From NCBI RefSeq assembly GCF_900129385.1, contig NZ_FQVO01000004.1, positions 124,001 through 188,000 on the forward strand: a DNA stretch of 64,000 nt. The letters run 5' to 3'. Position 1 is the first letter of the stretch, and each line of letters starts with the position of its first letter. Source of the DNA: Chryseobacterium takakiae (GTDB lineage Bacteria > Bacteroidota > Bacteroidia > Flavobacteriales > Weeksellaceae). Positions 34,270 to 43,578 of this stretch are shown one piece after another. The position numbers and the translations under genes were made by a program. Below the pieces are notes generated by a model. The model did no database searches. It saw nothing but the letters and a program-made list of their open reading frames with translations, and was not told where the DNA came from.

Positions 34270-37200
34270 TTATAAAATACCCTCCAATTTTCCGTTAAAT
34301 ATACCTTTACCTAATGCAATGACAATATCTCTCGTACTAGTGTTTTCAATAGGAGTAATTTGATATGCTACCATCGTTTCATTCATTGCATTGAATATTA
34401 TGACATTTTCCTTTCCATCATACTTTGTTTGGTTAGGAATATCTTCACCTAAAATGTAACTAGTTTGTGCATAATTAATATGAACCCTATTAGCTTTTGC
34501 TATCTTGTTCATATTTAACACTTTATTATTTAAACTTCTTTTTACTCCGTCACTGTTAACACCTAATGTTTCCTGTATGGTAACAAGTTTTATTTTTATA
34601 TTTGGGTATATGTTTAGTATTTCTTGTGCAATCATTTCATTTAAGATACCATGAACTGAACTACCAGAAATAATAGGTTCTACAATTGTAAAGGAGACAT
34701 CAGCATTTTTATTTTTTTTCATACTTTCGTGAATATGTTTCACAATATCTTCAGGTTGTTGGGTTTTATGATTTTTACCTGTCGCAATATCTCTCGGCAT
34801 TTTTTGTATTTTTTCATTTTTGATAGAAGTGCCTTTAGTTACAGCGTCTCCCAAAAAGGCTCCACCTGTTTCTGTAGTAATAATATATTCTCCCTTAATT
34901 TCCTTATTCATTTCTTGTAATGCCTTTTGATACTCTCCCACAAATGGAGAATAGATAGCTCCCTGATGGATTTCCCATTTACGAATACCCCCCGTATCTG
35001 AAATCATATCTTTTCTTAACTTATTATCATTTTGTTTGTTCAATTCTGGTATTTTTGAAATAAATTTAAGCATATCCTGCCTAAATTTCTCAGGATATTC
35101 TCCTTTGTTTATATCGTATTTTTCGTTTTCCACAAAAACAATTTTTCGAATACTATATTTCAGTTCTTTATCATCCAAATCCCTTGTAACATCAACTCCT
35201 TTTTCTTTTGGGTTTACTTCTCCTTCGATATGAGAAGTTTCCTTTCCTTCTTTATCTACTTTGGTTGTAACAATCTTAAGTTCCTTCAATTCATAGGTTT
35301 CTTCTAATACATCTAATTGTTTTTGAATTTGTTTTTTGTCGAGGCTTTTATCTTTCAGGAGTTTTGTCCCCTCCGTAATTCCTTTATGCAAGTCATTTTT
35401 CATTTCTTCCTGCGTACGGGTTTCTTTCTCCTTTTTAGCTTTGCCTTTCTTATCCTTATTGCCAACCCCAATTTTACTCAACAGCTTTCCTGCCTTCCCT
35501 TTCACAAAAGTCCAGAACTTCACAATGGCATTTTCAATACGCTGGCGTATTTTTCGGATAACACCCAAAACCTTATCAGCCAATCCGCCAATTCCAAGTA
35601 GTGAGGCCAAAAAGCCAATTAAAACAGGTACCGCTTTACCCAAAGCATTTTCTATGGATTTGGCGACGGCACTTACATTTCCGCTGGCAATAGCTGCCAC
35701 ACTGTCGATGAAGGCTTTTATCAGTTCCATAATCTGTGCGGCACGCTGAATGAAGAATTTTACCACATCAATAATCGCCATCGCAGCTTTTATAAATGCC
35801 CCTACCGGAGTCAGCAAGCCCATCACCCATTTAATTCCCGCCTGAATGACCTGGGTCTGGATCATGTCCATAATGGTATCCATGATGGTAGCTTTCAGGT
35901 CGGCAAACTGGTCTTTAAGATGCTCCCAAAGTCCGGCAACACCTTCTTTGCGTACAATCTGTACCATTTCAAAACTGGTTTCCAAAACTTTCATTACCGG
36001 CTCACCAATAACTCTTGAACCAATAGCCCGGATTCCGTTCCAGGTTAAACCAAGCACCTGCGTGGTAATAGAGAAAATTCCTTTGAGGGAAAATATATCT
36101 TCCGGCATGGTAAGGCTGATGCCTTTTGTTGCGCCGGTAAGCCATGTGAAGAAACCTGTTTTAAGGTGAGTCCAGATATTGGCTCCGAAATTGGCAAATC
36201 CCTGCCCTACTCCTGCAATAAGATTTTTAAAGAAGCCTATCGGATCCGCAATAATGGCCATGACAACATCTGCAATGCCTGATAATAAATTGGTAAGCGT
36301 ATTCTTAATTTCAATGATAAAGGCAAATACACCGCTCAATGCATTGAGTGCTTTATTTATAAATCCGCTGTTCTGTGCTTTCAGCTCTTCAATTCTGGCA
36401 TCAATACTTGCTACATTTTCAGCATATTTTTTAGCCAGCACATCAATAAGCGCATCTTTTTTGCTGTTTACGCTTTCTTCCAGCGCATTAAACTTATTCT
36501 GAATTTCAGCAATGGCTTCCTTGCCTATCTTACGCAGGCTTGGCGATAAGCTGTTGACATAGGTCTGTACGTCTTTTTTACCTTTGGCAATTCTGGCCTT
36601 GGCAGCATTAAGCTGTTCGGTAACATGGGTTGCAATTTTGTCAATATGCTGATCCATGGTTTCAATATATAATGCTTTACCACTTACAAAATATTTATTG
36701 ACCTCATCCGGAAGTCCGGTAGCTTTATCCCAAAGCCATAATCCGGCAGTTGCCAATGCACCATATTTGGCATACGCATCTCCGTAACGCTTCTTTTTAT
36801 AATCTCTCATTCCCTTTTCTACATGATCTTCAAATGCTTTTTTGGCGATTTTACTACCGTAATCAAACATCTCCGCAACTTTTTTATCGAGATTGTTTAA
36901 AATATTATCAACTTCTGTTTTTGAAGTATTGTAGATGCTGTTGATATGATCGGCTATTTCTTTTCGTTTCTGGCTGTCTTTGGTTGCGGTATTCTTTTGT
37001 TCGCCGTGCGCATGATTCAATCCGCCTTTTCGTGCATTGTGCATTCCTCCGATATGATGAACAGCCTGTGACTGTGCCTGTTCCCGGGTTTTAGACAGTT
37101 CGGTATTTTCTGTTTTCCTGAATTTCTGTGTGGCAGCGGCACTTTCGGTTTTGGCTTTATTTTTTTCGTCTAAAGCTTCCGTAAATGAAGGTTCATTGGA

Positions 37201-38358
37201 TTTTGCGAGCATTTGATCGGTTACGCCATGGGCTTTCATCTCGCTGTCAATGGTATTGGTTTCTTCCTGCAGAGGTTTTTCCACTTTGGCAGAATCTCTT
37301 TTGTTAGGCATTGCTTTCGCGGCATTGGGAACACCCGGAGCTTTGCCGGTGTTAGGGGTCGGCATTTTGGCAACAGCGCGAACAGGTTGCGCTCCAATAT
37401 CAGGTTTTGCCGCGGTGGCTGAAGCAATATCATTGGTTGCTGCATTTTTTTCATTCTTAACATCGGCAACTGCATTTTTATTGACCTGCTGTATGTTGTT
37501 GTTGTTCTCGAAATCATCGGCTTCAGCTTCATCTTTGGGAAGTCTGATTCCTTCAATCTTCTGCTTTAATAAAGCTTTAAAATCTTCTTTGCTGAATGTT
37601 CCGGGTTTTTGCGCATCCATATGATCTACCTTGCCTGCCTGCGCCATACTTTCGCGTTCATTGGCTGGTGAAGGAGCTGCTGCCTGCGCTGCCTCGCTTG
37701 CTTTTTGTGCCGGTTCATGGCTTTTTTGAGAGTGTGCTGTTGCGGCTATTTTACTGCTTAATTGTGTAAATTCGGGATTGTTTTGAGCATTCGGAGAAGG
37801 AGCGGCTTCAGTGCTTTGCTCTTCTGCTTTATCTTTGATTTCCGCTGCAGATTTTTCTTCTGCATTATTTTCAGATTTGCCGTTTTTTTCCGGCTTTGCA
37901 GTTTTTCCTTCCTGAACTTTTTTGCTTTCCTGATGCACCTCTGCCTGCTGCTCTAACGTTTTTGGAACATAGTTGCCGGATTTATTATTGTTGTAATCCT
38001 CTATCTGATTAATATTCAGGGTTGCCATATAGCCTTTTTCCATATCCTTTGTTTCAGGATGGTTAAGGTCTCCGGTTTTTTGTAAACTATCCTGATATTT
38101 ACCATACATGACCTTTGAGCCCTGATCATAAATGTTCTGAGAACCGTGAACGGCTGCCGCCGTACCACTTAAGCCGGACTTGTTGTTGCCAGGATTTGCG
38201 GATCCCGGATTGCTGACCTGATTATCAGACTTTTGGGTTTGTATCGTAGTCACTTCTACCTCTTGCTGAGGTACAACCACCGGAACTTTCTGCTTTTGCT
38301 TTTTATTTTGATTCTGGTGGGCTTTGTTGTCTACTTCTACAGGTTTTGCTGCTTTCAT
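34270..38358 (-). CDS. eCIS-delivered polymorphic toxin with phosphoribosyltransferase-like tip (1362 aa)
   Basis: The basic N-terminus and the block AVHGSQNIYDQGSKVMYGK to NHPETKDMEKGYMATLN (about residues 68-118) are shared with the second toxin at 39519. Residues about 190-520 are low-complexity and charged. Residues about 690-1000 are helical and amphipathic, with glycine-rich hydrophobic stretches (IGFLASLLGIGGLADKV) that recall translocation regions. The last 230 residues have a Rossmann/PRTase-like pattern: EYIITTETGGAFLGDAV, then a phosphate-loop-like IVEPIISGSSVHG (about 1226), then IKIKLVTIQETLG. The N-terminal region probably directs loading into the particle. The enzymatic activity of the tip is inference. 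Confidence 0.75.
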   Translation of the reverse strand: MKAAKPVEVDNKAHQNQNKKQKQKVPVVVPQQEVEVTTIQTQKSDNQVSNPGSANPGNNKSGLSGTAAAVHGSQNIYDQGSKVMYGKYQDSLQKTGDLNHPETKDMEKGYMATLNINQIEDYNNNKSGNYVPKTLEQQAEVHQESKKVQEGKTAKPEKNGKSENNAEEKSAAEIKDKAEEQSTEAAPSPNAQNNPEFTQLSSKIAATAHSQKSHEPAQKASEAAQAAAPSPANERESMAQAGKVDHMDAQKPGTFSKEDFKALLKQKIEGIRLPKDEAEADDFENNNNIQQVNKNAVADVKNEKNAATNDIASATAAKPDIGAQPVRAVAKMPTPNTGKAPGVPNAAKAMPNKRDSAKVEKPLQEETNTIDSEMKAHGVTDQMLAKSNEPSFTEALDEKNKAKTESAAATQKFRKTENTELSKTREQAQSQAVHHIGGMHNARKGGLNHAHGEQKNTATKDSQKRKEIADHINSIYNTSKTEVDNILNNLDKKVAEMFDYGSKIAKKAFEDHVEKGMRDYKKKRYGDAYAKYGALATAGLWLWDKATGLPDEVNKYFVSGKALYIETMDQHIDKIATHVTEQLNAAKARIAKGKKDVQTYVNSLSPSLRKIGKEAIAEIQNKFNALEESVNSKKDALIDVLAKKYAENVASIDARIEELKAQNSGFINKALNALSGVFAFIIEIKNTLTNLLSGIADVVMAIIADPIGFFKNLIAGVGQGFANFGANIWTHLKTGFFTWLTGATKGISLTMPEDIFSLKGIFSITTQVLGLTWNGIRAIGSRVIGEPVMKVLETSFEMVQIVRKEGVAGLWEHLKDQFADLKATIMDTIMDMIQTQVIQAGIKWVMGLLTPVGAFIKAAMAIIDVVKFFIQRAAQIMELIKAFIDSVAAIASGNVSAVAKSIENALGKAVPVLIGFLASLLGIGGLADKVLGVIRKIRQRIENAIVKFWTFVKGKAGKLLSKIGVGNKDKKGKAKKEKETRTQEEMKNDLHKGITEGTKLLKDKSLDKKQIQKQLDVLEETYELKELKIVTTKVDKEGKETSHIEGEVNPKEKGVDVTRDLDDKELKYSIRKIVFVENEKYDINKGEYPEKFRQDMLKFISKIPELNKQNDNKLRKDMISDTGGIRKWEIHQGAIYSPFVGEYQKALQEMNKEIKGEYIITTETGGAFLGDAVTKGTSIKNEKIQKMPRDIATGKNHKTQQPEDIVKHIHESMKKNKNADVSFTIVEPIISGSSVHGILNEMIAQEILNIYPNIKIKLVTIQETLGVNSDGVKRSLNNKVLNMNKIAKANRVHINYAQTSYILGEDIPNQTKYDGKENVIIFNAMNETMVAYQITPIENTSTRDIVIALGKGIFNGKLEGIL

Positions 38359-38660
38359 GACTTCGTTTTTTTATTCATAATTGATAGGTAAAAAGACATA
38401 CAAAACGCAATTGAGATGAATTGCGTTTTATATACCTGTTGAATGTGAAAAATCAGATCCGGTGCGGATGATTTTTTTGAAGAATTTAAGTAATGGGAAA
38501 TGGCATTTTGATTTTGTAATGAGAAACAGGTAATAATGAAGCCATTCCTTTTTTTATCTCCTGTGCTTTTTTGAGTTTTAAATTCTCTGGTTCAAAAATC
38601 TTATTTTTTGATGAGAATATGCTGTTTTTTAAGCGGCGGATTCTGTAGTTGCAGTAAGTA
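38359..38660 (-). promoter_or_regulatory. Leader of the PRTase-like toxin with hairpin and core element
   Basis: The region is homologous to 43218-43516 before the other toxin gene. It contains an 11-base perfect stem (AAAACGCAATT/AATTGCGTTTT, 38402-38429), shared blocks ACCTGTTGAATGTGAAAA and GAAACAGGTAAT, a TTCAAAAATC block and the core element at 38645-38657. The hairpin lies about 45 bases from the start codon and could act as an attenuator. Confidence 0.6.
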
Positions 38661-38769
38661 AGGAAATGCTTTGAGGCTTGAATGAGGATGAATGAAGCTG
38701 GAAGCCATTGCGTTTTAAAGCGATTATTCTGTAGAAAATCTAATATCCATTGTTTTACTGAATATAAAA

Positions 38770-38804
38770 GTAAAGGTCCGGATTATAAATCCAGACCTTT
38801 AAAT
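38770..38804 (-). terminator. Terminator after the second candidate immunity gene
   Basis: The imperfect stem AAAGGTCTGGATT and its complement, followed by ACTTTTATATT on the - strand, lies 83 bases downstream of the 38887 gene stop. Confidence 0.6.
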
Positions 38805-38886
38805 AATTTGTTTTAGTTGTTCTGTGAATAGATGGTGGTGTTTAATTAATTATTTTTGTCTAATAAATCTGTATCGATTTTTAGGA

Positions 38887-39513
38887 CTAGTTATCTTCTT
38901 TCTCTCTGGGGATAATTTCCCCATTAGCGTTATACTTATATTTTTTTTGGAAACTTTCTCCCGTTTCAGGATTTCCGTTTCTTGGGTCTATGCCATATTT
39001 TAGTATATACTCATATACGGTAGCAGGTTCAAGTAAATTTCCCATAAAACGTGGTGTTGGGTCTGCATCGTATTTATCCCACCATTCTTTTTCTTTTCTT
39101 TTTTCGTCCTCCGTCATTAAATCTCGTTTTTTTTCTTTCTCTTCTTCGTATATTTTATTTTCCAGTTGACTTATCTGGGTCTTATGGTCTTCCGATAAAG
39201 CATCAAATATAGCTCTTCTGATTTCTCCGTCTTTTTGGTACAACATAACTTTTTGTAATAAAGCATTATCCAATTTCTCAGGCAACTTATTAAAGTCAAT
39301 ATAGGGGAGCTTCATATTTCTTTCCTGTCTGTACTTTTTAGCCTCTTCAGAACCTTTGAAAAGCTTGTACTGTTCTTGCTGTGCCGGATTAAGTACATCA
39401 AATACTTCGTCAAAGATATCGTTATTTAAATCATCTATATTTAAAAGCAGTTTTAAATTAAAATCGGGTAGTTGATCTTCAATATGGTTAAAATAATCTG
39501 TTGCGAAAATCAT
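38887..39513 (-). CDS. Candidate immunity protein for the ADP-ribosyltransferase toxin
   Basis: The 208-residue protein is charged and mainly helical (LNPAQQEQYKLFKGSEEAKK, then KIYEEEKEKKRDLMTEDEKR). No family is recognised. It begins five bases after the toxin stop codon, the typical arrangement of a toxin-immunity pair. A late segment (YILKYGIDPRNGNPETGESF) resembles short regions seen near toxin C-termini, so an alternative role as an effector-associated protein is possible. Confidence 0.6.
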   Translation of the reverse strand: MIFATDYFNHIEDQLPDFNLKLLLNIDDLNNDIFDEVFDVLNPAQQEQYKLFKGSEEAKKYRQERNMKLPYIDFNKLPEKLDNALLQKVMLYQKDGEIRRAIFDALSEDHKTQISQLENKIYEEEKEKKRDLMTEDEKRKEKEWWDKYDADPTPRFMGNLLEPATVYEYILKYGIDPRNGNPETGESFQKKYKYNANGEIIPREKEDN

Positions 39514-39518
39514 ATTTT

Positions 39519-42500
39519 TTATTTTATTGGTTTTACTAATTCTAGAAACTTAATTTCATAATACTCTATATCGCCAACGGTTTTTATAAGTTTTGGATCA
39601 CTTATCTGACGGAAATATCCTTCATTCATAACAACTTCCTTCTGTACCATGGTAGAAACAGGTTTAGCATTAGCATGCCTTGTCGGCCCGAGATTTGTCC
39701 CCCAATCGGATAAATCATCTACATAAACCCCAGCTTCAGTTTCTATTATTCTAATAAGTGCTACTTTTTTTCCTGCCGTTACATTTTTGGCTGAAAGTTC
39801 TATAAAACCTTCGGCTACTTCTCTATCTAATGATGATGATACCATACCCCGTTCAAAAGCCACCTCTTTGCCTTTTCCATTTTTAAAGGTTAATTCAAAG
39901 TCATCTAAAGACATCATACGCCCGCTAAATACAGTTTTCCCTCTCATATTTCGTTCTTCTACTTTTCTAAGTTTGTCTAATGCGATTTTTAAATCTTTAT
40001 AAATCCGCTTATTATATTCACCCCAAAAAGAAGTATTAAAACGTGCCGGTGTGTTTACTATTCCTCCATCCACAGTAAAAGCGTGAAAAGTGGCTAGTTC
40101 ATGGTGTGTGGCTTCACCTGTGGGTAATAATTTCTTTTCGCTTTTTAACCAGTCAATAGTAGCTAATGATTTATTAAAATCAGGTAAACTTTCCCAGTAT
40201 GTATACCATCCGTATTTTCCAAAGAAACTTTCATAATTTTTTACACTTTCTGCAAAAGTTATCGGATTATCTTTATAGCTCTTCGCAAAGTTAGTTAATT
40301 TACGTTGATTATTTAATTCATTTAAAACTTTCGGATCAGCTGATTCTAAAGCTTTTTTGAAATTTATTATCTGTTCATCCGTTAGAACAAGTGAAACAGG
40401 ATCTCCCAGATTGCGGGGAGTATCAATAAATTCAGCATGCTGTTCCGGATTATAAGATTGCTTTGTTTTTTGTGATAAATTTTTCTTTTCCGAACCCGGA
40501 ATAGTTTTTTCTGTTTTAAAATATGCAATAGTTGATTCCTGTGCTTTTTTATAAGCCGCTTTGAAATTTTGTGCTGCTTTCATCCAGGTTTCTTTTTTGA
40601 AAAACGATGTTATCTTGCGAGGGATAGAAACAATTTTTGCTTTTAAACCGTTTTTTACATTAATAAACATCCGCTTGCCAAAAGTTTTCGGGTTCCTTTT
40701 GGCCAGATCTTTTATGGAAGCGCCTCCTTTTTGCGAGGCTTTTCCACCGATTATCGCCATAATTGCCATTCCGGAATTGGTAATATCACTTTTCAGCTCG
40801 CCGGAATTTTTAAATAAAACTTCAGCCGTTTTTGCCGTATGGATATCGTAAATATTTTTTATTCCGTTGAGTACATTCAGTCCCAGTGCAATAGCTCCGA
40901 TCCAGAAGGTGATGGTACCCATCGTTATGGTTGCGCCTCCCAGCCAGGCCGCTAACGGAGCCAAGCCTCCTAAGGTGAAGATGGATCCTACCGCTGCCGC
41001 TAATGTTAAAACCCCTAATATTCCGGTAATTACTCCGGCAATAACGAGTACTTTATTGGCTATTCCTGCAGCTTTCTGAAGAATCATTCCTACAGGATCC
41101 TGGGAGAACCCGTTCCAATTCGTCAGATCATCCCAAATTCCCTGTATTGAACCTGAAATGGCATGATACCACTCTTTAGGATTAATAATAGAGTTGATGA
41201 GTTTGCCCACATCGGTCCAGCTTATTGAAGTAATATCATTCCAGATGCCGGAAAAAGCAATGGTAATAGACATCCAGAGTCTCTTTAAGCCGGTAATCCT
41301 ATTCAGGTTTCTGGTCACCAGATTCATTGGTTTCTGTAAAGCATCTTTTCGTTTATTGTTAAAGTTTTCTATCTGGGCATTTCTGATACTTTCTACATTC
41401 TCGCTGATGGAGTTTTGCTGTTCGGACTGATCATGGTCATAATTGGCTGCTACCTGTTCAAATTTTTCTTTTAAAAGGTTTTGTTCATTTGGATTTAATC
41501 CTCTTACAAAAGCAACCTGCTCGTCCAGTGTTTTCAGCTGTGAAAAATCAATCAATAAACGTTCTGAAGGATCAAGCTCTTTGGGAGCCTGCTGAATTTT
41601 ATCTTTTTCTTTTTGTGTTAAACTGTTTCGTCCCTCAACGGTAGCCATGTTTTTATAGTAAGCATTCTGGGTTTTCGTAACCTCATTCTCAATACTATAA
41701 GAATCAAGCAATAACGCATTCGCTTCTTTGTTTAATTTTTTGCTTTCCGATTCAGCTGCTTTTAGTTTTGGGTTAAGTTTTGCCAATTCTTTTTTAGCGT
41801 CATTATTCCGTTTGTTATCTGCTGCAAGTTTTGCTTTCGACTTTCGAATGGATTCCTTAGAAGATAAGGCTTCTTTATGTATTGCCGTATTTTTAGCTTT
41901 AGCCTGTTGGGCTTCCTGAGTTAATTTCTGAACAGTATTTCCCGACTGTGAAACAGCCTGATCTATTGTAGCTGCATTGCTGTTGAGCGCTCTTAATTTT
42001 TGGGTAAGCTTTCCGGAATCATCATTTTCCGGATCCTGGTGTTTTTGCGATCCGCCGAGTAAATCAGTTGCTTCTTTATGCAAATCGGCCGATTTCGACT
42101 TGTTCTTATGGTATTCTTCCTTGTATGTACCTACCTCCTGTTCTACTTTCTGCTGCCTTTTCACTGAAGTTTCCCAGCCTCTTTCCAGTTCATTTACCAA
42201 AGTTTCCTTTGCCTGAATGCCGTCTTCCGATTTTTGTAGTTCATCGTCCGATTGATGAATTGATTTTTCAACTTCCCTGATTTTATTTTTTAATCCTTTT
42301 GCTGCCTCATTCTGAGATTTTACCTGAGTCCTTGCTTCCACTCCCTGGTCTCTGAATTCCTGAGCAGCAGCTACAAGGCCAAGAATATTAATGGTAGTTT
42401 GCGCATCCGGGTCTACTTCCGCCTGCTCACTGTCAACAGCTTTATCCATTCTCGGCATAAGAACAGGCTGAATATTATCAGGAACAACAATTTTGGTTTC

Positions 42501-43217
42501 TTTTTCCGCTTTGGTTTTTGTATTTAATTTTTTATTGTCGGATCTTTTCTCATCATTTCCTTTTCTTTTTTCCAATTGGAAATTTTCAGTTTTATCTGCG
42601 GTCTTTTTTGAACTGGTGGCATTGACCTCAGATAAAACCGGTTTAATCTGAGGTTTTTTAATTTCAGCCGGCTTTTCTTTGGGTTTCTGATCTACTACAG
42701 GTTTTGGTACTTTAGGTGTGAGATCAGCTGCTTTTACGGGTTCTTTTTCTTCTGTTGCTTTTACTTTATTTTCAGGTTTTTTCAGCATCTGATGAACAAC
42801 AGCCTGCTCCTGTAATGTTTTTGGAGTATAATTTCCGGTTTTAAGCTGATGATAATCCTGTACCTGACTGACGTTCAGGGTTGTCATATATCCTTTCTCC
42901 ACATCCCTGGTTTCCGGATGATTGATACTTCCGGTTTCGTGTAGACTTTTCCTGAGTTTTCCGTACATCAACTCTGAACCTTGATCGTAAATAGTCTGCG
43001 AACCATGAACGGCCGTTACTTTTCCATTTGATGCGACCGGGTTTTTATCAGCTTTTGTCAATCCTTGCGTACCGGCCATAACTCCCGGTTTTTGAGACTG
43101 CATCGCAGCAGCTTTCATTCCGGAAAAAAACTTTGCGAGCGGATTTTTCGGTTTTGGTTTTATAGTTGGGTTATGATGACCTTTTTTGGCTGTTTCTACA
43201 GGTTTTGGTGCTTTCAT
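39519..43217 (-). CDS. eCIS-delivered polymorphic toxin with ADP-ribosyltransferase tip (1232 aa)
   Basis: The N-terminus shares AVHGSQTIYDQGSELMYGK, NHPETRDVEKGYMTTLN and the TLQEQAVVHQ block with the toxin at 34270. Residues about 285-530 form long coiled coils. Residues about 700-810 contain hydrophobic glycine-rich helices (VLVIAGVITGILGVLTLAAA, ITMGTITFWIGAIALGLNVL). The last 170 residues fit an R-S-E class ADP-ribosyltransferase: VFSGRMMS (Arg about 1097), GMVSSSLDREVAEGF (Ser about 1128), and QKEVVMNEG near 1195 with the expected acidic residue. It would modify a target-cell protein after delivery. The cognate immunity gene follows. Confidence 0.82.
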   Translation of the reverse strand: MKAPKPVETAKKGHHNPTIKPKPKNPLAKFFSGMKAAAMQSQKPGVMAGTQGLTKADKNPVASNGKVTAVHGSQTIYDQGSELMYGKLRKSLHETGSINHPETRDVEKGYMTTLNVSQVQDYHQLKTGNYTPKTLQEQAVVHQMLKKPENKVKATEEKEPVKAADLTPKVPKPVVDQKPKEKPAEIKKPQIKPVLSEVNATSSKKTADKTENFQLEKRKGNDEKRSDNKKLNTKTKAEKETKIVVPDNIQPVLMPRMDKAVDSEQAEVDPDAQTTINILGLVAAAQEFRDQGVEARTQVKSQNEAAKGLKNKIREVEKSIHQSDDELQKSEDGIQAKETLVNELERGWETSVKRQQKVEQEVGTYKEEYHKNKSKSADLHKEATDLLGGSQKHQDPENDDSGKLTQKLRALNSNAATIDQAVSQSGNTVQKLTQEAQQAKAKNTAIHKEALSSKESIRKSKAKLAADNKRNNDAKKELAKLNPKLKAAESESKKLNKEANALLLDSYSIENEVTKTQNAYYKNMATVEGRNSLTQKEKDKIQQAPKELDPSERLLIDFSQLKTLDEQVAFVRGLNPNEQNLLKEKFEQVAANYDHDQSEQQNSISENVESIRNAQIENFNNKRKDALQKPMNLVTRNLNRITGLKRLWMSITIAFSGIWNDITSISWTDVGKLINSIINPKEWYHAISGSIQGIWDDLTNWNGFSQDPVGMILQKAAGIANKVLVIAGVITGILGVLTLAAAVGSIFTLGGLAPLAAWLGGATITMGTITFWIGAIALGLNVLNGIKNIYDIHTAKTAEVLFKNSGELKSDITNSGMAIMAIIGGKASQKGGASIKDLAKRNPKTFGKRMFINVKNGLKAKIVSIPRKITSFFKKETWMKAAQNFKAAYKKAQESTIAYFKTEKTIPGSEKKNLSQKTKQSYNPEQHAEFIDTPRNLGDPVSLVLTDEQIINFKKALESADPKVLNELNNQRKLTNFAKSYKDNPITFAESVKNYESFFGKYGWYTYWESLPDFNKSLATIDWLKSEKKLLPTGEATHHELATFHAFTVDGGIVNTPARFNTSFWGEYNKRIYKDLKIALDKLRKVEERNMRGKTVFSGRMMSLDDFELTFKNGKGKEVAFERGMVSSSLDREVAEGFIELSAKNVTAGKKVALIRIIETEAGVYVDDLSDWGTNLGPTRHANAKPVSTMVQKEVVMNEGYFRQISDPKLIKTVGDIEYYEIKFLELVKPIK

Positions 43218-43516
43218 GACTTAGTTTTTTAATTTCGTAATTGAATGTTAAAGACATACAAAACGCAATTGAAAATAATTGCGTTTTATATACCTGTTGA
43301 ATGTGAAAATCGGACCCGGAGCGGGTGATTTTTTTAAAGAATGCAAGTAATCAGAAGTGGCATCCGGCTATGTATGAGAAACAGGTAATGATTGGGCCAC
43401 TCCAAGTTTTTTTCTCCTGTTTTTTGCTGGGCTTTTTAATTGTATGGTTCAAAAATCATATTTTTTTGGTAAAATACCTTGCTTTTCGCACGATGAATTC
43501 TGTAGTTGCAGTAATG
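43218..43516 (-). promoter_or_regulatory. Leader of the ADP-ribosyltransferase toxin with hairpin and core element
   Basis: It contains the same hairpin as the other toxin leader (AAAACGCAATT/AATTGCGTTTT, 43260-43287), the block ACCTGTTGAATGTGAAAA, GAAACAGGTAAT, TTCAAAAATCATA and the core element at 43502-43514. Element order and spacing match 38359-38660. Confidence 0.6.
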
Positions 43517-43578
43517 CATTTTTTACGATTCAATTGCTTTGATTACGTTCACTTTTACTAAAGACCTGCAGTTCATAT

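Noticed and set aside
37236..37624. Overlapping 106- and 124-codon ORFs inside the toxin gene
   Set aside because: They are shadow frames of a low-complexity, charged part of the long toxin gene.
43436..43519. A 27-residue ATG-started peptide (- strand) containing the YCNYR segment
   Set aside because: The other copies of the same element lack a start codon in this frame and some have stops, so a conserved peptide is not supported.
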